This document shows, piece after piece, positions 55,122 through 62,415 of a stretch of DNA of 64,000 nucleotides. The notes below the pieces were generated by a model. The model was given only the letters and a program-made list of their open reading frames with translations. It searched no databases and was not told the origin of the DNA. Each line of letters begins with the position of its first letter. Within the stretch, counting starts at the first letter, position 1. The DNA is from Ichthyobacterium seriolicida (GTDB lineage: Bacteria; Bacteroidota; Bacteroidia; Flavobacteriales; Ichthyobacteriaceae), in NCBI RefSeq assembly GCF_002369955.1, contig NZ_AP014564.1:184893-248892 (forward strand), written 5' to 3'. Both the position numbers and the translations under genes were made by a program.

Positions 55122-55862
55122 GGTTCAAGACAACTTAAGGGGATTTTTTCTTATCCATTTTAACATACAAAAATACAAATTTTCATTTCGATAATTAAAC
55201 CTCAATTCACACTCTTTTAGATGATAATAAAACTTGTGCTTATGGACTCCTCTAAACCTGGATAATCGAACTTTACATAGTCCCCAAAAATTCTCAATTC
55301 CATTAATGTGATTTACTCCTTTAGCAAATTCATTTTCACTATGTTTTACTCTATAATGCCTCTTATAACCATAGTTTACCAAGCCGTCATAAGACTTAAA
55401 TCCATCAGTATAAATTGTACTTTCTTTACTTGCTCTGCTCTCTATAATAGGCATTATTACTGATGATGAGCAGTTTTTTACAATTTGTGTATAAACTTTA
55501 CCCTCTCTCTTTAACATACCAAATACTGGAACTTTTTCCTCCTGATCCTCGTCCCCTTTTTCCCCTAACTCGTTTAGCTCCAAAATAACTCTCATCTAAT
55601 TCTATTTCCCCTTGATTAAAGGGACTTTCTTCTTCGCATTTTTGAACAATTAACAAACGTAATTTGTCAAAAATTTTGTTGATAGTATAACGACTTACAT
55701 TAGTCAATTTACTAACTTTTTTCGCTTCAATATCTAGGCAAAATAACCGTAAAATAGACCTGAATTTTGCCTCAGAAATTCTTGAACGAATTATATACTT
55801 GTTTTTCATAGATAACATAAGGGGTTACACGCATGTAAATTTACCTTAAGTTGTCTTGAACC
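55122..55862 (-). mobile_element. IS1595-type insertion sequence, copy 2, without target duplication
   Basis: 741 bp, same length and same perfect 19-bp ends as copy 1 (55122-55140 and 55844-55862), opposite orientation. The flanking 8-mers differ (TTAAACTT left, TAAAATAT right). The left neighbour is a transposase lacking its start, and the right neighbour is a lipoprotein-type gene lacking its start. It therefore marks a recombination or deletion junction rather than a simple insertion. Confidence 0.85.
55125..55818 (-). pseudogene. IS1595-type transposase of copy 2, one-base frameshift
   Basis: It has the same protein as copy 1, but the break is at a different place. After 'GRGSGGK' the run of A near 55531-55535 has five bases where copy 1 has four, throwing the first frame off. 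The region broken in copy 1 is intact here (GKVYTQIVKNCSSSVIMPII). Each copy thus carries one extra A in a different A-run. Confidence 0.85.
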
Positions 55863-55869
55863 TAAAATA

Positions 55870-57153
55870 TTGTCTTTTAGTATTGATAAACCTGATAATG
55901 TAAAAGCCAATATATCAACAAGTATTGATGAAGGAAATTCAAGTATATCTATATCACTAACAGAGTTATCTTACTATGATTTAGAAAAAATAAAAAGCAT
56001 AGTGCCGTCAATACAAATTTCAAAATCTGCTTCTATATCTGATAATTCTAAAAATATAGACCTTTCAACGATTCCTACAGAAGCTCTGAAATACACAGTA
56101 ACAGCAGGGAATGGAGAAACTAGAGATTACACTGTGAATATTACCCATAAGTTAAAGAAATTTATTTCAAAATGGAATTTGGGTGCAAACCAACAAATAA
56201 AATTACCTATTTACGATGGTGGAGACTATGATTTTACAGTAGACTGGGGAGATGGAACAAAACAAACAGTTACTTCTCATACTAAAGCTTCACATGGATA
56301 TCAAACAGGAGGTGATAAAACTATAACTATTACAGGAAAAATAGAAGGCTTTAACTTCGGAAAGGTTCCAGGTAGCAAGGATAAAATATTAGAGATATCA
56401 GATTGGGGTGATCTGAAATTAGGGAATAGTATTAGTTATACTTATACTTATAGAGTTTCCCAGGATCAGAATCAGACTAATCCTAGGACTGAGACTGTGA
56501 CTATGATTGCAGGATGCTTTCAAGAATGCTATAATTTAGTAACATTACCCGCAGAAGCCCCAAATTTAGAAGAGGTTACGAATATGTCTTCGATGTTTTC
56601 AAGAGCTGAAAAATTCAATAGCGACATAAGTAAATGGGACGTGTCTAAGGTTACGAATATGTCGCAGATGTTTTCAGGTGCTACAAAATTCAATAGCGAC
56701 ATAAGCAAATGGAATGTGTCTAAGGTTACGAATATGTCTTCGATGTTTTCAAGTGCTACAAAATTCAATAGCGACATAAGTAAATGGGACGTGTCTAAGG
56801 TTACGAATATGTCGCAGATGTTTTCAGGTGCTATAGCTTTCAATCAAGACATAGGTAGTTGGAATGTCTCTAATGTTACTGATATGATAGGAATGTTTAA
56901 TTACGCCATAGTTTTCAATCAAAATATAGGTAGTTGGAATGTCTCTAATGTTACTAATATGTTGTCGATGTTTTCAAATGCTACAGCTTTCAATCAAAAC
57001 TTAAGCAGCTGGAATGTGCCAAGTAGTACTAGCATGGAATACATGTTTCGAAATTCAGGAATGCCTTATAGTGACTCTGATAGTAACACTGCTAATAGCA
57101 GGCATCCAAACTTAAACCAGCATGAGTATCAAGATCTCAATAATATAAATTAG
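55870..57153 (+). CDS. 5'-truncated DUF285/BspA-like surface protein
   Basis: The open frame enters from the IS1595 end with no ATG and no signal peptide. The first usable start is a TTG at 55870, giving 427 aa. It begins inside a DUF5018-like domain ('VPSIQISKSASISDNSKNID', closing 'YTVTAGNGETRDYTVNITHK'). A segment 'YDFTVDWGDGTKQTVTSH' follows, then six 25-residue DUF285 repeats (residues 236-385, pattern VTNMSxMFxxAxxFNxDIxxW) and a partial seventh. A full gene would have encoded a lipoprotein like its neighbours. Without a leader it is probably not exported, and may be silent. BspA-like repeats are known from surface and adhesion proteins. Confidence 0.8.
   Translation: MSFSIDKPDNVKANISTSIDEGNSSISISLTELSYYDLEKIKSIVPSIQISKSASISDNSKNIDLSTIPTEALKYTVTAGNGETRDYTVNITHKLKKFISKWNLGANQQIKLPIYDGGDYDFTVDWGDGTKQTVTSHTKASHGYQTGGDKTITITGKIEGFNFGKVPGSKDKILEISDWGDLKLGNSISYTYTYRVSQDQNQTNPRTETVTMIAGCFQECYNLVTLPAEAPNLEEVTNMSSMFSRAEKFNSDISKWDVSKVTNMSQMFSGATKFNSDISKWNVSKVTNMSSMFSSATKFNSDISKWDVSKVTNMSQMFSGAIAFNQDIGSWNVSNVTDMIGMFNYAIVFNQNIGSWNVSNVTNMLSMFSNATAFNQNLSSWNVPSSTSMEYMFRNSGMPYSDSDSNTANSRHPNLNQHEYQDLNNIN
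56575..57024 (+). repeat. Six 75-bp DUF285 repeats
   Basis: The first three units are almost identical at DNA level, with units 1 and 3 more alike than 1 and 2. The last three are diverged. The period is exactly 75 bp, so gain or loss keeps the frame. Confidence 0.85.
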
Positions 57154-57164
57154 TATTATTATTT

Positions 57165-57208
57165 GATAGCCGTTTGGGGTAAATCTCAAGCGGCTTTTTT
57201 GTTTTACT
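57165..57208 (+). terminator. Terminator of the DUF285 gene
   Basis: AGCCGTTTGGGGTAAATCTC and AAGCGGCT form a stem followed by TTTTTTGTTTT, 12 bp after the stop. It is duplicated in inverse orientation at 54118-54165. Confidence 0.75.
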
Positions 57209-57212
57209 GCCA

Positions 57213-57433
57213 TCGATTAATAATTTGCTTACTTAAAGCAATCAAAAGCCTTGAATTAACTGAGATTTAAGAGGCTCATATTTGTGATAAATAGAATGTT
57301 TTAGTGCAAGAATTGTTAGACTTCGACTAAGTCGGCCTCATAAGCATACAAAAAGAGCCCAAAGCTAAAGGGCTATTTCCTTAAATCCGAATAAAATCAA
57401 AGGATTCAAGCGTCTTTATTAATCGAACTCAGG
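57213..57433. mobile_element. ~220-bp miniature element, family 2, copy B
   Basis: The left end is shortened (CGATTAATAATTTGC) and the right end is complete (TTATTAATCGAACTCAGG). It shares GTGCAAGAATTGTTA and CCTCATAAGCAT with copies A and C. Confidence 0.65.
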
Positions 57434-57536
57434 TTATAAGTAGTCATTGATGAACTCAGATTTATAAATGATATATTTTTATTCCTCATTTTTGGGGAAT
57501 ATCTAAAATGATTATTTTTGGTTGAAACCCTTTAAA
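57434..57536. mobile_element. Internal piece of a TTAA-type miniature element between two family-2 elements
   Basis: The interior TATTTTTATTCCTCATTTTT plus GGGGAATATCTAAA matches the 17028 element, without either terminal repeat. It sits exactly between copies B and C, so the family-2 elements appear inserted in or next to it. Confidence 0.55.
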
Positions 57537-57760
57537 CCTGAGTTCGATTAATAATTTACTTAATTAAAGTACTTAAAAAACCTTCAACTAACTGGCGTTA
57601 AAGAGATTCGTGTTTATGACAAATAGAATGTTTTAGTGCAAGAATTGTTAAATTCCATTAAATCGGCCTCATAAGCATAAAAGAGCCCAAAACTAAAAGG
57701 GCATTCCCTTAAATGCTAATAAAATCAAAGGGTTTGAGTGATTTATTAATCAAACTCAGG
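57537..57760. mobile_element. 224-bp miniature element, family 2, copy C (most complete)
   Basis: It starts CCTGAGTTCGATTAATAA and ends TTATTAATCAAACTCAGG: 18-bp inverted repeats with one mismatch. There is no ORF of note. The interior blocks match copies A and B. No parent transposase of this family is recognised in the window. Confidence 0.7.
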
Positions 57761-57883
57761 CTAAAAAAGAGCATTTTCATGTTAAAAAATGTATCAAAAA
57801 AGACGATGTCTTTTCGATTAACAAAAAAGTTAATGAAAAAGATCATGTCTAGTCCGTTTTCATATGACTATGAATAATCCGTT
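57761..57883. mobile_element. 3'-end relic of an IS1380-type element
   Basis: In reverse complement it reads CGGATTATTCATAGTCATAT … GACTAGACATGATCTTTTTC … AACATGAAAATGCTC, following the end of the 54367 copy for ~120 bp. TTAA at 57884-57887 lies just outside and contains the stop codon of the next gene. Confidence 0.6.
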
Positions 57884-59125
57884 TTAACTTTTTTTTGTGG
57901 ATTTGTTTATCTCCATTAAATAATAAACATCATATTTATTCTTAAATATTAATTTATAGAATTTTTGAGTTATCCCATCTTGGGCTACTACTTTAAAAAC
58001 TATACCATTATCTGCTTGAGGCATTTGATTTTCCACTTTAAATATTTTTGATGGATCTCTTGGACAAATTCGTTGTTTAAATGACTCGTTGCAATTAGTT
58101 CCTTTAAGATCTTCAATACTAAAAAACGCACCATCTGGAAGAATACTTCCATCAGCTATAAATGAAAAATTTGGTAGAGTTTTACCTGTCTCCATTTTAT
58201 CTCCATTGAGATGTCCGACATCAAACGCTTTTGATGTATCATTAAATATAGTAGCACTGCCTGATAAAACACCACCATCAAAGTGCATTTCTATAGGGTT
58301 TGTCTCTGAATCTCCTGAATTTACAGTAATATCCTTAGTAAGAACGGGGGTAACAATAATGCTTTTACTTAAATTAGAGCATTCTGATTTACTGCCACTG
58401 TGAATATTTTCACAAACGTAACTATTGTTAACTTTAGGACCATTATGCTTGTAATCAGTAGTGAAAGAAAAATTGCTAATCTTAGCATCTTTTTTTGTAT
58501 CAATAGGAAAAAGATCACAATTAGATAACTTAGTTTCGTTATCATCATATTTAAAGTGTATCTTGTAAATTTTCTTACTATTTCTCGATCCAACTTTTTT
58601 AGAAAACTTTATGTACTTAGTAATACCTACAAGCATATTAGAGTGACTGAACTCGTAACGTTTTATAGTAACAGGAAACTCTACGCTCATAGAATTAACC
58701 GTCTCAGAGATTTTAGATACTGGATGTTCAGTCAAAATAACATTATCAGGAGCCTTTACAAAAGAAATAGTAGCATTAAGCGTGCCAAGCTTATCTATGT
58801 TTAATGTCTGATTATACGGAACTTTTACATATATATCATTCTTTACGATACTGATCTTTGAATTAAGAGTTGCTTCTTCTTCATCGGTGTATTGTGAGAT
58901 TTTTCCAGGAGTCTTTTTAACAAACAAGCCCCTGTATAATTCAGTTAACTCATTGCCATTGGAAATCTTATTATTTTTCCTTGAAAAAATAACGCTCTTA
59001 ATCTCAACTAATTTTGAAGCATATATTTCTCCCTCTTCATCTGCTGTAACATTATCGTTTCTACAAGAAAAGATAATAAGACCTGTAATTAGGACTAATA
59101 ACGAATTATTAAATGTTTTTTTCAT
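57884..59125 (-). CDS. LPDGAF-family lipoprotein, array 2 member 1
   Basis: 413 aa, lipobox Cys21 (LIIFSC). It has the same motif order as array 1 but with longer segments. These are 'LVEIKSVIFSRKNNKI', 'ELYRGLFVKKTPGK', 'DIYVKVPYNQTL', a 'KYIKFSKKVGSRNSKKIYKI' hairpin, 'NCDLFPI', 'YVCENIHSG', 'ILPDGAFFSIEDLKGTNC', 'RICPRDPSK' and terminal 'FKVVAQDGITQKFYKL'. The five cysteines CDLFP, YVC, SEC, NC and IC recur across array 2 and suggest disulfides outside the cytoplasm. The stop lies in the TTAA target of an IS1380-type relic. Function unknown. Confidence 0.9.
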   Translation of the reverse strand: MKKTFNNSLLVLITGLIIFSCRNDNVTADEEGEIYASKLVEIKSVIFSRKNNKISNGNELTELYRGLFVKKTPGKISQYTDEEEATLNSKISIVKNDIYVKVPYNQTLNIDKLGTLNATISFVKAPDNVILTEHPVSKISETVNSMSVEFPVTIKRYEFSHSNMLVGITKYIKFSKKVGSRNSKKIYKIHFKYDDNETKLSNCDLFPIDTKKDAKISNFSFTTDYKHNGPKVNNSYVCENIHSGSKSECSNLSKSIIVTPVLTKDITVNSGDSETNPIEMHFDGGVLSGSATIFNDTSKAFDVGHLNGDKMETGKTLPNFSFIADGSILPDGAFFSIEDLKGTNCNESFKQRICPRDPSKIFKVENQMPQADNGIVFKVVAQDGITQKFYKLIFKNKYDVYYLMEINKSTKKS

Positions 59126-59168
59126 TTTTTTAACTTTTTATAATTATACCCATAACTCAAATATTAAC

Positions 59169-60716
59169 TTAATCTGTAGTAAGTTTTGAAGATGAATTTT
59201 GGTATTTATTTTCAAATAACAGCCTATATATCTTATATGTTATTCCATCTTGAGCAACTACCTTAAAAATTATGCCATTATTTCTATATGGCATTTTATT
59301 AGATACCTCAAACAATTTAGATGGATCTTTTGGACAAATGATTTGAGCATAACACTTAGTGCCTTTAAGTCCTTCTGTACTAAAAAATGCTCCATCGGGA
59401 AGTACAATATTATCAGCTATAAACTTAAAATTTGGCATTTCCTTTCCAGCTGCTAGCTTATATCCACTTACAAGGGCAACATCGAAGGTGTTTTTAGTTA
59501 TGTTAACGTTTTTATTATCTATTTTTCTCCAATAATCTTTTCTAAAGTGAATCTCTATAGGATTTTCCTCTGTGCTACCCATATTACCTGTTATTGACTT
59601 AGTGAGAACAGGTGTAATACTAACATCATTTTTTATTTCTCCCGTACAAGGCCATTGTCCATGTCCACTAGCTAAGAGTAAACACATATAAGTATTATTA
59701 ACTTTTTCATTATCATGCACATAATTTTTGGTAAAAGCCAGGTTATCTACCGACTTTCCTAATTCCAAATTAACAGGGAAAAGATCACAATTAGACGAAG
59801 GAATAATAGATTTATCATATTCAAAATGCACAAAATAATCTTCTGTGATAACTTCAGATCCATAATCTTTAGAAAACCTCACGTGCTTGCTAATACCACT
59901 AAGCATGTTGGAATGAGTGAACTCGTGTTTACCCATAGTAATAGGTAAATCTAAATCAAGTGATTTGATCCTAACAGAAGATAAAGGAGGTTTTTGTATT
60001 AAATCAACACCATCAGGAACTTTTTTAAAGGTTATTACAGCATTAAGATTTCCAGTAGCATTATCAAGCCCTAAGGATCCGTTGTATGGAAATTTAACAT
60101 AAATGTCATTTTTATCGATAGTAATTTTTGAATTAAGTATTATTTCCTCATCTGTATAATCTTCAAATTTCCTCTGTGGAGTCTTGTTAATAAACATCCC
60201 TTTGTATAGGGCAGTAACTGAATCTATGCTACCAGTAATTTTATTATTTTCCTTTGAAAATTTAAAACTCTCAATCTCTACTAATTTTGGAGCCTTTATC
60301 TTATTTAGTTTTACTGAAATTTCAGTTTTCTTTACCTTGTCCCCATCAGTGCTTGTCAATGTGTATTTGACACCATCGGGAGTATCAAAATCCTGAGGCT
60401 CATCAGTTGAAGGTGTTATGCTAAAACCATCGTGTAGCTTTATAGTCGGAGTTAATCCTTCAAGGATAGTCTCATGTGGAACCCTATTAAAATAAATACC
60501 TTTATGTCCAGCTGCAACTGGTGAAAGCTCTTCATTTTCGTCTAGATTATTATCTATATTTTTTTTACCCTCAAACGTAAAAGATTTTATACCATAGCCG
60601 TATTTTTTAACAGCAGTATTGTACGAAATCTCCTTTTTACTAGGTTCTTTTTCACAAGAAAAGACAATAATTCCTATCATCAAAACGATGGATAATTTTT
60701 TAAATACTTTTTTCAT
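59169..60716 (-). CDS. LPDGAF-family lipoprotein with extra N-terminal DUF5018-like domain, array 2 member 2
   Basis: 515 aa, lipobox Cys21 (IIVFSC). Before the LPDGAF module it carries an extra ~110-residue domain, 'YGIKSFTFEGKKNID', 'LEGLTPTIKLHDGFSITPST' and 'VKYTLTSTDGDKVKKTEISV', the same type as in the 1050- and 772-aa proteins. The LPDGAF module then has 'LVEIESFKFSKENNKI', 'ALYKGMFINKTPQRK', 'NCDLFPV', 'TYMCLLLASG', 'QWPCTG', 'LPDGAFFSTEGLKGTKC' and 'IICPKDPSK'. The start is 7 bp after the stop of the next gene, so the two are cotranscribed. This domain arrangement links the repeat lipoproteins and the arrays. Confidence 0.9.
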   Translation of the reverse strand: MKKVFKKLSIVLMIGIIVFSCEKEPSKKEISYNTAVKKYGYGIKSFTFEGKKNIDNNLDENEELSPVAAGHKGIYFNRVPHETILEGLTPTIKLHDGFSITPSTDEPQDFDTPDGVKYTLTSTDGDKVKKTEISVKLNKIKAPKLVEIESFKFSKENNKITGSIDSVTALYKGMFINKTPQRKFEDYTDEEIILNSKITIDKNDIYVKFPYNGSLGLDNATGNLNAVITFKKVPDGVDLIQKPPLSSVRIKSLDLDLPITMGKHEFTHSNMLSGISKHVRFSKDYGSEVITEDYFVHFEYDKSIIPSSNCDLFPVNLELGKSVDNLAFTKNYVHDNEKVNNTYMCLLLASGHGQWPCTGEIKNDVSITPVLTKSITGNMGSTEENPIEIHFRKDYWRKIDNKNVNITKNTFDVALVSGYKLAAGKEMPNFKFIADNIVLPDGAFFSTEGLKGTKCYAQIICPKDPSKLFEVSNKMPYRNNGIIFKVVAQDGITYKIYRLLFENKYQNSSSKLTTD

Positions 60717-60723
60717 TTCTTAC

Positions 60724-62229
60724 TTATTTTTTAGCCGTTGATACAACACTAAGTACTGACGAATTATCCTTGTATTTATTTTCAAATAATAGCCTGTATA
60801 TTTTATAGTTTACCCCATTTTGAGCAACTACCTTAAAAATTATACCATTATTTTTAAGTGGAATTAGATTATACATATTAAACAATTCAGTTGGATTCTG
60901 AACACATATATTTTGAACTCTCGGCTTATTACAATTAGATCCTCTAAGTCCTTCTATACTAAAAAATGCTCCATCGGGGAGGACAACATTATCAGCTATA
61001 AACTTAAAATTTGGCATTTTCTTTCCATCTGCTAGCTTTTTTAAATCATTTTTAAGAGCAATATCAAACACATTTTTTGCACCCATCGAAACCTCTTTTT
61101 TGAAATGAATTTCTATAGGAGAACTCTCTGAAAATCCCATATCATCGGTTATTAACTTAGTAAGTACAGGTGTAATAGTGGGAACATTTACGGCTCCACA
61201 AGGCCATTGATCAGCGCCTTTATCGTTTTTTTGGGCTAAAAGCGAACACATATAAGTATTATTAACTTTTTCACCATTGTGTAAATAATCCTTAGTGAAA
61301 GCCAGATTATCAACTGATTCGCCTAATCCTAAAGTAACTGGAAAAAGATCACACTGATCTGAAAGTTCATCCGTATCATACTGAAAATGAACTAAATAAT
61401 CCTCTATAAGATTTTTAGATCCAAAATCTTTAGAAAATCTAATTCGCTTGGTAATACCTCTGAGCATATTAGCATGACTAAACTCTTTATTTCCAATATT
61501 AATAGGAACTTCTAGATTGATGGAATTAACGCTAACTGGCGATAAAGGCAAACCATTTATTAAACTAACATTATCAGGAGTATTTGCAAAAGTAACTGTA
61601 GCGGTAAGATTACCAGCTTCTTTTACTTCTAAGACTGGATTATACGGGATTTGAACATAAATATCATTTTTTATAATAGAAATTTTTGCATTAAACTCTT
61701 TCTCTTCACGATCATAGGCTTCATAGGTCCTTTCTGGAGTTTTCTTAATAAAAAAGCCTTTGTAGAATTCATTAACTGACTCACTATCATCACTGAGCTT
61801 ATTCTTATCTTTTGAAAATACAACACTCTTAATTTCTACTAACTTTTTAGCATTAGCTATATCTATCTTTACATTGACTTGGGTTTTACCTGAAATAGAT
61901 CTTACGGTATATTTAACGCCTTTACCCCGACTAAAATCTTGAGGCTCATCAGCTGAAGGACTTATACTAACTCCCTGAGGGAGAGTTATAGTAGGCATTA
62001 ATCCTTTAAGATTAGCGCCAAAGGGAGCGTTGAAATAAATATTATGCTCATCAGCCGCAACTGGAGTTAAATTTCCACCTAATTTTTTACCCGCATTTTT
62101 TACATTTTCAAACTCAAAAATATTTATATAGTTCTCTACGATATACGAATTCTCCTTCTTTTTACAAGAGACTAAAAAAATCGCTGTCGATATTAGAAAT
62201 ATCGATAAACTTTTAAATAAGTAATTCAT
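60724..62229 (-). CDS. LPDGAF-family lipoprotein with extra N-terminal DUF5018-like domain, array 2 member 3
   Basis: 501 aa, lipobox Cys22 (IFLVSC). It has the same architecture as the preceding entry: an extra domain ('LKGLMPTITLPQGVSISPSA', 'VKYTVRSISGKTQVNVKIDI') and then the LPDGAF module ('LVEIKSVVFSKDKNKL', 'EFYKGFFIKKTPERT', 'QCDLFPV', 'TYMCSLLAQ', 'QWPCGA', 'LPDGAFFSIEGLRGSNC', 'NICVQNPTE'). In the last motif the usual CPRDPSK has become CVQNPTE. The upstream gap of 186 bp holds a hairpin. Function unknown. Confidence 0.9.
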   Translation of the reverse strand: MNYLFKSLSIFLISTAIFLVSCKKKENSYIVENYINIFEFENVKNAGKKLGGNLTPVAADEHNIYFNAPFGANLKGLMPTITLPQGVSISPSADEPQDFSRGKGVKYTVRSISGKTQVNVKIDIANAKKLVEIKSVVFSKDKNKLSDDSESVNEFYKGFFIKKTPERTYEAYDREEKEFNAKISIIKNDIYVQIPYNPVLEVKEAGNLTATVTFANTPDNVSLINGLPLSPVSVNSINLEVPINIGNKEFSHANMLRGITKRIRFSKDFGSKNLIEDYLVHFQYDTDELSDQCDLFPVTLGLGESVDNLAFTKDYLHNGEKVNNTYMCSLLAQKNDKGADQWPCGAVNVPTITPVLTKLITDDMGFSESSPIEIHFKKEVSMGAKNVFDIALKNDLKKLADGKKMPNFKFIADNVVLPDGAFFSIEGLRGSNCNKPRVQNICVQNPTELFNMYNLIPLKNNGIIFKVVAQNGVNYKIYRLLFENKYKDNSSVLSVVSTAKK

Positions 62230-62357
62230 GTTATTTAAATTTTAAAAATTCAAAAAACTATCAATCCATTAGTATAATTTGATTAAAAAAATATGAAAAG
62301 AAAAATCTTTATTGATATTAGACATCACCCAAATAGTGACTTCTTAAACTCAGAATA

Positions 62358-62393
62358 AAGAAGCTGCCTCGGTTTTGAGACAGCTTCTTTTTT
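62358..62393. terminator. Hairpin terminator between array 2 genes
   Basis: AAAGAAGCTGCCTC GGTTTT GAGACAGCTTCTTT with TTTTTT on the plus strand, 23 bp after the stop of the gene at 62416. It probably ends that transcript. The stem belongs to the same sequence family as the hairpins at 11805, 26140 and 26511. Confidence 0.65.
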
Positions 62394-62415
62394 CTAAACA
62401 AGAGTAAAATATTAT

